From Kribbella sp. VKM Ac-2568 (lineage in GTDB: Bacteria > Actinomycetota > Actinomycetes > Propionibacteriales > Kribbellaceae): a stretch of DNA of 64,000 nt. Shown here in pieces: positions 52,515-61,375 of the stretch. Position 1 is the first letter of the stretch, and the number at the start of each line of letters is the position of its first letter. The stretch lies in NCBI RefSeq assembly GCF_004345365.1, contig NZ_SLVF01000009.1:310001-374000 (forward strand), written 5' to 3'. A program made the position numbers and the translations under genes. The notes beneath the pieces were generated by a model. The model ran no database searches and was not told where the DNA came from. It was given only the letters and a program-made list of their open reading frames with translations.

Positions 52515-52822
52515 ACCCCGAACCCTAGCTGGTACGCCTTGCATGAGGTCCACCAAGGCCTGCTGAACCGGGGCCTGGCTGTACCGAACGACAGGAGGAT
52601 GTTGCTCGCGAGGTGAACCTCCACGCGTACCGATTCGGTTGGTGCGCAGTGGGAACGCAGTACTTCCTGTCGTTGCGTCCGCAGCTCGCCCGTCCTCAGC
52701 AATTGCCGGGCACCGCTTCACCTTCAAACACCGCGGCGCCGGGGCCAACACACCTGCACCACGAACTGCGCGGGCCCTCGCGCCCGCCCCGGAGATAGGG
52801 CGGGCGCGAGGGAGGCGACAGA
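52515..52822. other. 308-bp intergenic region
   Basis: Between the small membrane protein gene and the M15-like peptidase gene. It contains the strong hairpin at 52775-52812 and presumably a promoter for the minus-strand operon near 52530-52600. A plus-strand frame from 52613 to 52798 (61 codons, GTG start) has no convincing ribosome-binding site and crosses the hairpin, so I do not call it a gene. Confidence 0.5.
52775..52812 (-). terminator. 15-bp perfect hairpin terminator after the M15-like gene
   Basis: Perfect 15-bp arms (CCCTCGCGCCCGCCC and its complement) enclose an 8-nt loop, beginning 10 bp after the stop of the gene at 52823. It is a strong candidate intrinsic terminator. Confidence 0.75.
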
Positions 52823-53326
52823 TCAGCAGCCGCCGCAGTTGTAGTAGGTGATGTCCCAGTGGCTGCCTTCGTTGGCGTAGATGTTGCCGGCGCCGGAGCG
52901 CCACTGCTGGGCGCCGTCACCGCGGTTGGCGATGCGGGTGAAAGTGTTGCGGATGTAGTTGCTGACGCAGGTGTAGACGGAGATGTCGACCTTGTAGCCG
53001 TTGCGGTGGCTGTAGGTGCCGCTGGCGTGGCCGACCTCGGTGCCGCCGGTGATGTTCACGGCGCAGCCGCTCGCCTGCTTGAGGGTCCGGACGCCGTACA
53101 CCGTGCTGTCGTTGATGTTCGTGAACGAGGTGCAGGTGGAGACGTTCCAGTCGGAGCAACCGCCGGTGGACGACCAGGTGATGCCGGCCGCGCGGAAGAT
53201 CGAGGCGGCCTGCGAGTGGGTCATCTTGGTGAGCGCGGAGGCCTGCTCGACCGCGATCACGCCGGGCAGCAACCCGACGAGCACGGCGACGACGGGCACG
53301 ACGACGCGACGTACGAAGGATTTCAT
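52823..53326 (-). CDS. secreted M15-like zinc peptidase
   Basis: A 167-residue secreted protein with a clear signal peptide (VRRVVVPVVAVLVGLLPGVIA, cleaved about residue 31). The mature part carries TYSHRNGYKVDI and EGSHWDI, the SxHxxGxxxD and HW[DE] zinc-binding motifs of D-Ala-D-Ala carboxypeptidase/VanX-like M15 peptidases. Six cysteines suggest disulfides. It likely acts on cell-wall peptides outside the cell. Start at the ATG at 53326 after GGAG. Upstream palindromes suggest regulation. Confidence 0.75.
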   Translation of the reverse strand: MKSFVRRVVVPVVAVLVGLLPGVIAVEQASALTKMTHSQAASIFRAAGITWSSTGGCSDWNVSTCTSFTNINDSTVYGVRTLKQASGCAVNITGGTEVGHASGTYSHRNGYKVDISVYTCVSNYIRNTFTRIANRGDGAQQWRSGAGNIYANEGSHWDITYYNCGGC

Positions 53327-53367
53327 GGGAACTCCTGAAACTCGGGGCGGAGGGTTTCAAGGAGGGC

Positions 53368-53403
53368 CTTTCCCAGGAAAGTTGTTGACAAAACGTGAAC
53401 AAC
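53368..53403. promoter_or_regulatory. two palindromes upstream of the M15-like gene
   Basis: CTTTCC and GGAAAG flank a 2-bp centre at 53368-53381. Directly next, GTTGTT and AACAAC flank an 11-bp spacer at 53381-53403. They lie 42-77 bp upstream of the ATG, where a repressor or activator would bind. Confidence 0.5.
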
Positions 53404-53514
53404 GCAGAACGAGGGTCCGAACAAGGGCGCCGGAGAAGGCCGGACGGGAGCCGAGAGAACGGGGAGCCGGGCCGTGGCCAGTCGGCCCGGCTCCTCGACC
53501 GGGGACGCCTCAGA

Positions 53515-53701
53515 TCAGAAGTGAACGTCCGAGCACTGATAGAAGGCGTTCGCGGTGCCCGCGATGGTCCAGACGGCCGCTGCCCGGGAAGCCCTTCGGG
53601 CCCTCGGTGCTCTGCGGCTCCCACTGGATCTGGCCGCAGTTCTGCACCGTGCCGTTCGCGCAGTGCTTGGCGCGAACGATTCGTGAGCACTCGCTTACAG
53701 A
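53515..53701 (-). pseudogene. internally deleted remnant of an AA10 lytic polysaccharide monooxygenase
   Basis: The minus strand reads CANGTVQNCGQIQWEPQSTE and then GPKGFPG, the early part of AA10 (CBP21-like) chitin/cellulose monooxygenases. Then, after a shift of frame, it reads AVWTIAGTANAFYQCSDVHF and a stop, the last strand of the same family. About 100 or more central codons and the signal peptide/N-terminal histidine are missing. Nothing between the two parts is left, so this is a recombination scar of an ancestral gene. Confidence 0.7.
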
Positions 53702-53704
53702 ACG

Positions 53705-55819
53705 CTAGCTCGAAAGGCTGCCGATCAGGCGCCGGAGCCGCTGGTTGTTGGGCAGGTCCTCGATCAGCACCCCGCCGTCCGGCCCGCCCAGCGGGATGCG
53801 CCAGTTCGGGTATTCGTCGGTCGTGCCCGGCTGGTTCTGCGTCCGGCGCTCTCCCACGGCATCGGTCAGGGCGACGCCGACCAGCTTGGCCGGCGTGTGC
53901 GCCACATACCGATGAAGGGCTTCGACGATGCGCTCGACGTCCCCGTCCGCATTGCCGAGCAGGTGCCGTTCACGCAATGCGGTGAGCCACGAGTCCCGCT
54001 CGGCCTCGTCCACGGCCAATTCCTCAGCCACAGGCCTGGTCAGCAATCCGAGCCGGTCCCGGAGCTCCACGTGATCCCCAGCCAGATAGCCCGCGGTCGG
54101 CGGCAGGTCATGTGTGGTCACCGTGGCCAGACAAAGCTCACGCCACCGCTCGGGCGGCAGCGGGTTCCCGTCCGCGTCCCGCTCGAACCACAGCACCGAA
54201 GTGCCCAGTACGCCGCGCTCGGTCAGGTAGTCCCGCACCCAAGGCTCGACCGTGCCGAGGTCCTCGCCAACCACGACCACGCCGGCCCGGGACGCCTCGA
54301 GCACGAGGATCCCGATCAGCGCCTCGTGGTCGTACCGCACGTACGTGCCCTCGGTCGGCCGCTCGGGCGAGGTGACCCACCAGAGCCGGAACAACCCGAG
54401 GATGTGGTCGATCCGCAGGCCACCGCCGTGCCGGATCACCGCGCGGACCAGGTCACGCCACGGCGCATACCCCGTGGCAGCGAGGGCATCCGGGCGCCAG
54501 GGCGGCTGCGACCAGTCCTGCCCCTGCTGGTTGAACGCGTCCGGCGGAGCGCCAACGTGGATCCCGGCGGCCAGCACCCGCTGCAGAGCCCACGCGTCCG
54601 CGCCGTCAGGGTGTACGCCGACCGCGAGGTCGTGCACGATCCCGAGCGACATCCCGGCCGACTTGGCGCGCGCCTGCGTCCGGGCGAGCTGCTCGTCGAG
54701 CTGCCACTGCAGCCAGCAGTGGAACTCCACCGCGTCCGCGTTTTCATTGCGGAAGGCAACGACATCCGGCGCGGCCGGGTCCTGCAGCTCCTCCGGCCAC
54801 TTGCTCCACTCCGGCCCGTGCAGGTCCGAGATCGCCGCCCAGGTGGCGAAGTCGATCAGCCCCTGCCCCTCGCGGTCGCAGTACGCGCCGTACTCCGCGA
54901 TCCGTCCGATCGACGGGCGGACGCCGAAGAGCAGCTGCAGGGCCTCGCGCTTGGCGGCCCAGACGGTGTCCCGGTCGAGCGCGGTCGCGTCCTCGTTCAG
55001 CACGCGGGTCTGCAGGCCGAGGGCCCGGACCCGGTCGCGCTCGGCCGGCGCGAGGTCGCCGTACTCGTCGATGTCCTCGATCCGCAGGTACAGCGGGTTC
55101 GCGAACCGGCGGGAGGCCGGCAGGTACGGCGACGGCTCCATCCGCCCGGCGGTCTCCGCGGCGTGCAGCGGGTTCACCAGCATGAAGCCGGCGCCGAGGT
55201 CGTTCGCGGACCAGGCGGCCAGATCCGCGAGGTCGTGCAGGTCCCCGATCCCCCACGACCTGCGGGAGCGCACGGAGTACAGCTGGAGGACCCAGCCCCA
55301 GGTCCGGTGCAGCTTCTGCGGCTCGAGCCGCTGCGGCGTGACGATCAGCGTGCTGACGGAGATCTCCGGGTTGCTGCCGATCCGCGCGCACAGCCGGTGG
55401 TAGCCGAGCGGCAGGTCCCCGGGCAGCTGGAAGGTCGCCTCGCCGATCTGTACGCCGTCCACCCACTCCGGCTCGACCCAGTGGTCCTGCTGCGGGATGT
55501 CGCGGCGCTGGCCGCCGTCCTCCAAGTCGACCCACACCTCGGCAGCGGAGCCGTGCGGCAGATGTACTGCGAACCACGGCGTCCAGCCCTCGCGCATCAC
55601 CACAGTGGCGGGCAACGTACGGCGCCAGCGCGCCAACTGGTGCTCCGCCAGCGCATCGGCGGCTCGCTCGGGACTGGAGGCGTCAACACCCAGAGCAGCC
55701 AGTACGGCGGAGACGACCTCGCTGGAGACCAGTACGTGTTTGCCCCGCCAGTCCCAGTACTCGGTCGCCACTCCATGCGCGACGGCTAGCTCTACAAGGG
55801 CCGGAGTGGGAGCAGTCAC
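53705..55819 (-). CDS. malQ: 4-alpha-glucanotransferase (amylomaltase)
   Basis: A 704-residue GH77 amylomaltase that transfers maltodextrin segments. Family stretches are SRRSWGIGDLHDLADLAAWSA, NPLYLRIEDIDEYGDL, GLRIDHILGLFRLWW (catalytic Asp), VVVGEDLGTVEPWVRDYL (catalytic Glu) and TTHDLPPTAGYL. The actinobacterial N-terminal extension (beta-domain, about 160 residues) is present. The GTG at 55819 gives TAPTPALVELAVAHGV, the natural start. Frame upstream to 58105 is antisense to other genes. Confidence 0.93.
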   Translation of the reverse strand: MTAPTPALVELAVAHGVATEYWDWRGKHVLVSSEVVSAVLAALGVDASSPERAADALAEHQLARWRRTLPATVVMREGWTPWFAVHLPHGSAAEVWVDLEDGGQRRDIPQQDHWVEPEWVDGVQIGEATFQLPGDLPLGYHRLCARIGSNPEISVSTLIVTPQRLEPQKLHRTWGWVLQLYSVRSRRSWGIGDLHDLADLAAWSANDLGAGFMLVNPLHAAETAGRMEPSPYLPASRRFANPLYLRIEDIDEYGDLAPAERDRVRALGLQTRVLNEDATALDRDTVWAAKREALQLLFGVRPSIGRIAEYGAYCDREGQGLIDFATWAAISDLHGPEWSKWPEELQDPAAPDVVAFRNENADAVEFHCWLQWQLDEQLARTQARAKSAGMSLGIVHDLAVGVHPDGADAWALQRVLAAGIHVGAPPDAFNQQGQDWSQPPWRPDALAATGYAPWRDLVRAVIRHGGGLRIDHILGLFRLWWVTSPERPTEGTYVRYDHEALIGILVLEASRAGVVVVGEDLGTVEPWVRDYLTERGVLGTSVLWFERDADGNPLPPERWRELCLATVTTHDLPPTAGYLAGDHVELRDRLGLLTRPVAEELAVDEAERDSWLTALRERHLLGNADGDVERIVEALHRYVAHTPAKLVGVALTDAVGERRTQNQPGTTDEYPNWRIPLGGPDGGVLIEDLPNNQRLRRLIGSLSS

Positions 55820-56017
55820 GCGTGCGAGTCTGCCGTATCCCGGGCCGGGCCACCGAACGGCGCGCGCCGCACACCCCAGACGCGTCACCGCGCGGAGGCG
55901 TCCGGGCACACCCAGTCCCCCTCCAGCCCGAACGCGAAGCGCGGCTGCCGTCCGACCGGCGGGAGCCTTTACCCTTCGGTGAGCGAACGGGCAGTCGCGC
56001 CAGCAGAGGGGGTATGG

Positions 56018-57508
56018 ATGGAGAGGCCGCACGGGATCACACGGCGCACCACCCTGGGGTGGCTCGGCGCACTCGCAGTGGGCACGGCGGCCGCCAGTGG
56101 CTGCGAGGGCCCGTCCGCGAACAGCACCTCGGCAACCGGCGACTACAACCTCACGCACTGGGTCGCGGACCGCGGCGACAACTACCTGGTCGGCCACCGC
56201 GGCGCCGGCGACGTGTTCCCCGAGCACAGCATGGAGTCCTACCAGGCAGCGGTCGACTGGGGTGCCCAGGCGATGGAGATCAGCGTCGGCATCACCTCCG
56301 ACAACGTGCTCGTCTGCCTGCACGACCTCACCCTCGACCGGACCACCACTCTGACCGGCAACCTGCGCGCCACCACGTACGACGCCATACGGGACGGGTG
56401 GCTCGACATCCCCCGGCTCGGCCCGGCCTGGCAGAACAAGGCCAAGATCCCGCTGTTCGAGGACGTACTGCGGACGTTCGGCGGCCGGGTGATCCTGTGC
56501 GTCGAGGCCAAGGACGACCGGGCGCACGGGCCGATGATGTCGATGATCGCCAAGTACGGGCTCGAGACGTCGGTGATGCTGAAGACCTACTTCAAGAGCA
56601 AACGGATCACCGAGGCCAAGGGCGCCGGGCTGGGCGTGTTCGCCTACTTCACCACGCCGGCCGAGATGACGGTCGACGCGATCCGGACGGTGGCGAGCAA
56701 GTTGTCGCCGGGCACCGACGCCATCGTGGTGCCGAACTCCGGCCCGGGCGGTTACCTCGCGCCCGAACTCGCCGACGCCGCCGTGGCCACGGGGCTCCCG
56801 GTCTGGCCGTATCCCCTGCACAGGCGCTCGGACGTGACCCACTACAAGGCGCTCGGCATGCCCGGCGCGGTCACCTCGAACATCGGCTACCTGCTCGCCA
56901 AGACCAAGGTCGACGTCACCGACCAGTGGGCCACCGGCGCTGTCGTGCCGGGCGAGCTCACCCGCGATCCGTACGACGAGCGGTTCGCTGTCGGGTGGGG
57001 CAAGGACGGCACCATCCTGCTCGGTGCCCAGAAGACGCAGCACTTCCTCACCCTCGGCAACCTCGGCCCGATCACCGCGCCGAGCTACTCGGTGGAGTTC
57101 CAGGCCTCTTACGCCACCCTGCCTGCAGACCCGACCGCCAACCTCACCCTGGCCTTCGGACATCAGGACGACGCGTACTACGAACACCATCTGGGCGCGG
57201 GCAGCGGCTACCACGCGGTCCTGCAGGCCGACGGGCAACTCGGTCTGTACGCGCACCGCAAGGGCAAGGCCGCGGGGACCAAGCTGGCCACCAAGAAGAC
57301 CGCCGCGCCCTTCCGTGGCGAGTGGCTGTCCCTCCGGCTCGAGGTCACCCCGACCCAACTCACCTGGACCCGGCTGGACCAGTCCGCCAAGGTCCCGCCC
57401 AAAGTGACCGTCATCGACAAGGCGTACCGCGGCGGCTACCTGCACATCGGCCGAGGCTCCACCGACGGCGTCCTGGCCCTGCGCGGCCTGAAGGTGTCGA
57501 CCCTCTAG
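56018..57508 (+). CDS. Tat-exported lipoprotein glycerophosphodiester phosphodiesterase-like
   Basis: A 496-residue protein with a Tat signal (TRRTTLGWLGALAVGTAAASGC) ending in a lipobox cysteine, so it is a lipoprotein anchored outside. Residues about 55-320 form the GDPD TIM barrel (VGHRGAGDVFPEHSMESYQAAVDWGAQAMEIS, VCLHDLTLDRTT), with H-R...E catalytic residues. The C-terminal 180 residues form a jelly-roll-like beta domain (VEFQASYATLPADPTANLTLAFG). It hydrolyses glycerophosphodiesters. Start at the ATG at 56018 after AGAGGGGG rather than the in-frame one at 55979. Confidence 0.85.
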   Translation: MERPHGITRRTTLGWLGALAVGTAAASGCEGPSANSTSATGDYNLTHWVADRGDNYLVGHRGAGDVFPEHSMESYQAAVDWGAQAMEISVGITSDNVLVCLHDLTLDRTTTLTGNLRATTYDAIRDGWLDIPRLGPAWQNKAKIPLFEDVLRTFGGRVILCVEAKDDRAHGPMMSMIAKYGLETSVMLKTYFKSKRITEAKGAGLGVFAYFTTPAEMTVDAIRTVASKLSPGTDAIVVPNSGPGGYLAPELADAAVATGLPVWPYPLHRRSDVTHYKALGMPGAVTSNIGYLLAKTKVDVTDQWATGAVVPGELTRDPYDERFAVGWGKDGTILLGAQKTQHFLTLGNLGPITAPSYSVEFQASYATLPADPTANLTLAFGHQDDAYYEHHLGAGSGYHAVLQADGQLGLYAHRKGKAAGTKLATKKTAAPFRGEWLSLRLEVTPTQLTWTRLDQSAKVPPKVTVIDKAYRGGYLHIGRGSTDGVLALRGLKVSTL

Positions 57509-58500
57509 CCAGGAACCCTTCGTTGGCGGCGACTCAGCAGCAGTACTGCGACCAGCAGCACCGCGCTGGCCACCACGAGCCCGATGGCCACCCCTGCCAT
57601 GTTGTCGGTCAACTGGTAGAGCGCGGTCGGCCAGATGACCAGCAGGATGGAGCACCCGACCACCGCGTACGCCGAAGCGTGGCGGCGGCCGTACGCGACG
57701 AGCAGCGCCGCGGGTCCCGCGGTACCGACGACAAGGGCCATCACCTCGCCGCGGTCCTGGATCAGCCAGCAGATCGAGGAGCTGAACATGGCGGCACCCG
57801 CGAGGGACCAGGCGGTCACCTGATCCCGGACCAGGCCGAGGATCGCCATCACGAACGCCACCAGGATGAACCCGGTGCCGGCGACCCCGGCCGCGTTGGT
57901 GGTCGCCTGGCCGGCCGGCGTGAGCAGGTCCGCCGTAACCACCAGCACCCCGACCGCGAGAATCCCGAACGTTGCCACTAGCAACGATGAGCCGCCGAGC
58001 CACCAGACTCCCAGCGCGGCGATGGCCAGCGCCACGGCTACTCCGACGACGCGACCCGTCACGCCCTCGACCGCGACGTACACGGCGAAACCGGCCACGC
58101 AGCACCCGAGTGAGGCCAGCGCGGAGCTGAGTTGGTCACCTCTGCGGAGCAACGCGAGCACCACGGCGACACCGAGCAGGATGACGGCGGCGCTGGTTCC
58201 GGTGCCGATCCGGGCCGCACGGCCCATCTCGCCCCAGTTTGCGACCGTGAGAAGGGCCACAGCGCCCAGCAGCAAGGCACCGCCGATGTAGCCGAGCACC
58301 TCGGTCAAGGCCGACGAGTGCGTTGCGGTGGGTGGCTGCCGTGAGGTCCTGGGGGTGGTCGGCTCGGAAGACCCTTGTGTGGAGGCGGGAGCGGTGTCGA
58401 AGTCCGCAGCGGCGGCGGACCGCAGCGCGTCGGCCTGGTACTGACGCAGAACACCCGCGCTCACCAGCCTGGTCAGCTCGTCATCGAGCCGGCTCGGCAT
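57505..58500 (-). CDS. integral membrane protein (DUF2157-like)
   Basis: A 331-residue protein. The first 65 residues are soluble (RLDDELTRLVSAGVLRQYQADALRSA), then about ten membrane helices follow. The N-terminal helix pair plus many short hydrophobic segments resemble DUF2157. No catalytic motif is visible. Its stop overlaps that of the glycerophosphodiesterase gene (57505-57508), a tail-to-tail overlap of 4 bp. Confidence 0.75.
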   Translation of the reverse strand: MPSRLDDELTRLVSAGVLRQYQADALRSAAAADFDTAPASTQGSSEPTTPRTSRQPPTATHSSALTEVLGYIGGALLLGAVALLTVANWGEMGRAARIGTGTSAAVILLGVAVVLALLRRGDQLSSALASLGCCVAGFAVYVAVEGVTGRVVGVAVALAIAALGVWWLGGSSLLVATFGILAVGVLVVTADLLTPAGQATTNAAGVAGTGFILVAFVMAILGLVRDQVTAWSLAGAAMFSSSICWLIQDRGEVMALVVGTAGPAALLVAYGRRHASAYAVVGCSILLVIWPTALYQLTDNMAGVAIGLVVASAVLLVAVLLLSRRQRRVPG

Positions 58501-58579
58501 GACCGTTTCTCCTCCTCGCGCTTTCCGGGGTCTGGGGATGCGGCGATCCTGGCGGTGATCACTACAGTAGGGCGGCGAG

Positions 58580-59422
58580 ATGCCTATTCTGCTCAGTTAC
58601 CCCGTGTCCCTGCTCAGTCACCCTCTGTTCTCCGTGCCCCAGAGCTTCCCGACGTTCATCCGCAGAGGGAACGACGGCAAGCTCGAAGTGACCGACCAGA
58701 TCATCACGGTCCCGGCCCGGATCCTCGGCCTGATCCTCGCCTTCTTCGTGCTCCGCTGGATCCTGCACAAGGCCATCCGCCGGTTCGCCCGGCCGCCCGG
58801 CAACGGCGCTGTCGCCGGGGTGCTGGCCAAGTCCAAGCGCGGTCAGGAATTCGTCGAGCAGACCCTGCTCAGCGAACGCCGGACCCAGCGGGCGGAGACC
58901 ATCGCGTCACTACTCTGCAGCACCGTCACGATCGTGCTGACCGCGATACTGGTGGTGATGGTGATGGCCGAGCTCGGCTTCAACATCCTGCCGGTGGTCG
59001 CGTCCGCGAGCATCATCGGCGTGGTCCTCGGCTTCGGCGCCCAGACGCTGGTGAAGGACTTCCTGGCCGGCGTCTTCATGATCTTCGAGGACCAGTACGG
59101 CGTCGGCGACCTGGTCGACATGGAGAAGGCCACCGGCGTGGTCGAGGCGGTCGGCCTGCGGGTCACCCGACTGCGGGGCGAGGACGGCACCACCTGGTAC
59201 GTCCGCAACGGCGAGGTGCTCCGGGTCGGCAACCTGACCACCCGCGACCCCGACGCGCCCACCACCAAGTCCACCGGCGTCGGCAGCGCCGCCGAGGCAG
59301 CCGACAACCCACCCCACCTGGACCAGCCGACCGAATCCACACCTCCGCGCGAAACCCGCCCGGTCGACCACACCACCGCCAGTCCAGGCGCAGGTCCCAG
59401 AGGCCACGAACCAGACGCCTGA
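58580..59422 (+). CDS. MscS-type mechanosensitive channel
   Basis: A 280-residue small-conductance channel. A hydrophobic helix is seen at about residues 47-65 and another at 113-140, then the pore helix ASIIGVVLGFGAQTLVKDFLAGVFMIFEDQYGVGDLV (TM3, about 142-178) with its typical Gly/Ala pattern. The beta domain (VVEAVGLRVTRLRGEDGTTWYVRNGEVLRVGN) follows. The usual C-terminal alpha/beta domain is replaced by a disordered tail. It relieves osmotic stress by opening under membrane tension. Confidence 0.88.
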   Translation: MPILLSYPVSLLSHPLFSVPQSFPTFIRRGNDGKLEVTDQIITVPARILGLILAFFVLRWILHKAIRRFARPPGNGAVAGVLAKSKRGQEFVEQTLLSERRTQRAETIASLLCSTVTIVLTAILVVMVMAELGFNILPVVASASIIGVVLGFGAQTLVKDFLAGVFMIFEDQYGVGDLVDMEKATGVVEAVGLRVTRLRGEDGTTWYVRNGEVLRVGNLTTRDPDAPTTKSTGVGSAAEAADNPPHLDQPTESTPPRETRPVDHTTASPGAGPRGHEPDA

Positions 59423-59439
59423 CAGAGGCGAGACAGGCG

Positions 59440-59472
59440 ACGGCGCCGGTCCCCCGAGGGGGCCGGCGCCGT
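59440..59472. terminator. strong bidirectional hairpin terminator
   Basis: Ten-bp arms ACGGCGCCGG and CCGGCGCCGT extend into CCCCC/GGGGG around a tight loop, in the 68-bp gap between the convergent MscS and OsmC genes. It would terminate transcription in both directions. Confidence 0.75.
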
Positions 59473-59490
59473 TCGTAGTACTGGCTGACG

Positions 59491-59922
59491 TCAGGCGGTG
59501 AAGGTGACGTCCAGGGTGATCGTGGTGCCGGTCAGCGCCTGGGAGACCGGGCAGTTCTTCTTGGCCTCCTCGGCGAACTGGGCGAACTCGTCCGCGGTCA
59601 GACCGGCGACCTTGCCGTTCACCGACAGAACGATGCCGGTGATGCCCTCACCCGGCTGGAAGGTCACGTCGGCGGTGGTGTCGATCGACTCCGGCGCGTG
59701 GCCGGCGCCGGCCAGCGCGTGCGCCAGCGCCATCGAGAAGCAGGTCGAGTGCGCGGCGGCGATCAGCTCCTCCGGGCTGGTCTTGCCCCCGGCCTTGTCC
59801 TGGGACCGGGCGGCCCAGGTCACGTCGAAGGTGCCGAGGCCCGACGACTCGAGGTTGACCTGACCGGCCCCCTCCAGCAGCGAACCTTCCCAGTGGGCCT
59901 TGGCGGTGCGGGTAGCGGCCAT
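59491..59922 (-). CDS. OsmC-family peroxiredoxin-like protein
   Basis: A 143-residue OsmC protein. Conserved cysteines sit in AAAHSTCFSMALAHAL (about Cys61) and KNCPVSQAL (about Cys125), the two-cysteine active site that reduces organic hydroperoxides. SGKTSPEELIAAAH precedes the first. The OhrR-like regulator at 3.7 kb might control enzymes of this kind, although it is far away. GAGAGA precedes the ATG. Confidence 0.9.
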   Translation of the reverse strand: MAATRTAKAHWEGSLLEGAGQVNLESSGLGTFDVTWAARSQDKAGGKTSPEELIAAAHSTCFSMALAHALAGAGHAPESIDTTADVTFQPGEGITGIVLSVNGKVAGLTADEFAQFAEEAKKNCPVSQALTGTTITLDVTFTA

Positions 59923-59943
59923 GCTCGTTGTCTCTCCTAAGGC

Positions 59944-60363
59944 TCAGTTGCCGGACACGTCGATCGCGCCCGGGTACTGCGGTTCGTCGGTGTTCACCAT
60001 GCTTTGTGCCGCCATCACCAGGTACGTCCAGATCTCCTGGTCACGGTCCGGCTCCAGCTTGATCTCGTCGAGGGCGGCTCGCATGTGTCCCAGCCAGCGG
60101 TCCCGTGCGCTCGGGGTGACGGCGAACGGGTTGTGCCGCATCCGCAGCCGGGGGTGTCCGCGCTGCTCGGAATAGGTCCGCGGCCCGCCCCAGTACTGCA
60201 CCAGGAACATCCGGAAGCGCTCCTCGGCCGGGCCGAGGTCCTCCTCCGGGTACAGCGCGCGCAACTCCGGGTCGGCGGCGACACCGCGGTAGAACGCGGC
60301 CACCAATCGGTGGAAGGTGTCGGCTCCCCCGACGGCGTCGTAGAAACTCTGTGGCTCGCTCAT
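59944..60363 (-). CDS. glbO: group II truncated haemoglobin
   Basis: A 139-residue truncated globin of the GlbO type. Landmarks are [23 protein letters not shown], the E-helix region [26 protein letters not shown] (proximal His in RHNPF) and the C-terminal W-rich helix. It binds O2 or NO in the cytoplasm. It lies 21 bp downstream of the OsmC gene... in the same direction of transcription (OsmC is downstream), so these oxidative-stress genes may be co-transcribed. Confidence 0.92.
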   Translation of the reverse strand: MSEPQSFYDAVGGADTFHRLVAAFYRGVAADPELRALYPEEDLGPAEERFRMFLVQYWGGPRTYSEQRGHPRLRMRHNPFAVTPSARDRWLGHMRAALDEIKLEPDRDQEIWTYLVMAAQSMVNTDEPQYPGAIDVSGN

Positions 60364-60376
60364 CGCTCCCAGTGTC

Positions 60377-60799
60377 TCAACTCGCCGAAACGTGCCGACC
60401 GAGGGCTGCCCGCTCGGTCTCGCCCAGCGGCCGCTTGGCCTGCGTCTCGCCGTCCACCGCGACGATCACCGAGACCGCCTTGGCGTAGACGATCTCGGCC
60501 TCCCCGCCCCGGTCGACGATCCGCGAGCCCAGCGTGTACGACGTGGTGCCGATCGACTCGACCCACACGTCCACGTCGTACGGCGGGTGCCGGAGCAGGA
60601 TCGGGCGCAGGTAGTCGACGGTCTGGCTGACCAGCACACACGGGTACTCCGTGAAGTAGTCGCCCACGCCAGTGCCGACCACCTCGGCCAGGAACAGGAT
60701 CCGGGCCTCCTGCAGGTAGTCGAAGTACCGGACGTTGTTCACGTGGTCGTAGGAGTCGATGTCCGACCAGCGGACCAGGACCGGATGGGTGAAGCTCAT
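60377..60799 (-). CDS. acyl-CoA thioesterase, hot-dog fold
   Basis: A 140-residue YbgC/4HBT-type thioesterase ([27 protein letters not shown]) with the catalytic Asp in [11 protein letters not shown] and a [16 protein letters not shown] strand. It hydrolyses acyl-CoA. The ATG overlaps the stop of the upstream thioesterase (ATGA), suggesting a heteromeric or functionally paired enzyme. The truncated haemoglobin gene starts 13 bp downstream. Confidence 0.88.
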   Translation of the reverse strand: MSFTHPVLVRWSDIDSYDHVNNVRYFDYLQEARILFLAEVVGTGVGDYFTEYPCVLVSQTVDYLRPILLRHPPYDVDVWVESIGTTSYTLGSRIVDRGGEAEIVYAKAVSVIVAVDGETQAKRPLGETERAALGRHVSAS

Positions 60800-61242
60800 G
60801 AGCCCACCAGCTTCGACAGGGCCTCGCGCTCCACCGGGGAGATCCGGCGCAACCGGTTCGCGGCGAAGTCGAACGGGACCAGCCGGGTCCGCGCCTCGAC
60901 GTACGTCCGGCGCGGTTCGGCGTCGAGGATCTCGTAGTCGACGGTGAAGGAGGCAGCCTTGATCTCGCTGATCCACAGCTCGATCCGGACCGGATCGGCG
61001 CGGAAGACCAGCGGGGCGCGGTACTGCACCTCGTGCCGGGCCACCAGCAGTCCCGTCTCCAGGTCGTCGGCGCCGAGTTCCTTGGCGGTCCGGAAGAGGA
61101 AGTCCACCCGGGCGTCCTGCAGATAGTCGACGTACCGGCCGTTGTTCACGTGGCCGAGCGCGTCCATGTCGCCCCAGCGGAGCGGGCAGTGATAGACGTG
61201 TCGGTTGTGGGGCTCGCTGTGATCATCGTTGTGATCATGCAC
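60796..61242 (-). CDS. acyl-CoA thioesterase with His-rich N-terminus
   Basis: A 148-residue hot-dog thioesterase (LRWGDMDALGHVNNGRYVDYLQDARVDF) homologous to its downstream neighbour, with the same active-site Asp. The first 18 residues (HDHNDDHSEPHNRHVYH) are unusually rich in histidine. The start is the GTG at 61242. No other good start precedes the conserved HCPLRWGD, so the His segment is likely real. Confidence 0.82.
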   Translation of the reverse strand: MHDHNDDHSEPHNRHVYHCPLRWGDMDALGHVNNGRYVDYLQDARVDFLFRTAKELGADDLETGLLVARHEVQYRAPLVFRADPVRIELWISEIKAASFTVDYEILDAEPRRTYVEARTRLVPFDFAANRLRRISPVEREALSKLVGS

Positions 61243-61333
61243 ACGGCGATCATCGCATCCGTGCCACAGCGTGTCCGACGAGGCGTGGGTAGTCTGCATC
61301 CCGGACACGCCCACCCGGGCACGGTGGTAGGAC

Positions 61334-61350
61334 TGCACTGCGGCAGTGCA
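61334..61350. promoter_or_regulatory. perfect palindrome upstream of fabG
   Basis: TGCACTGC and GCAGTGCA flank one central G, 26 bp before the fabG-like ATG. Its size and position suit a TetR-family operator, but no TetR gene lies in the window. Confidence 0.55.
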
Positions 61351-61375
61351 CCTAGGCAGCGAAGGAGTTCGGCGG

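Noticed and set aside
52613-52798. 61-codon plus-strand frame in the intergenic region
   Set aside because: It crosses the terminator hairpin and lacks a good start signal.
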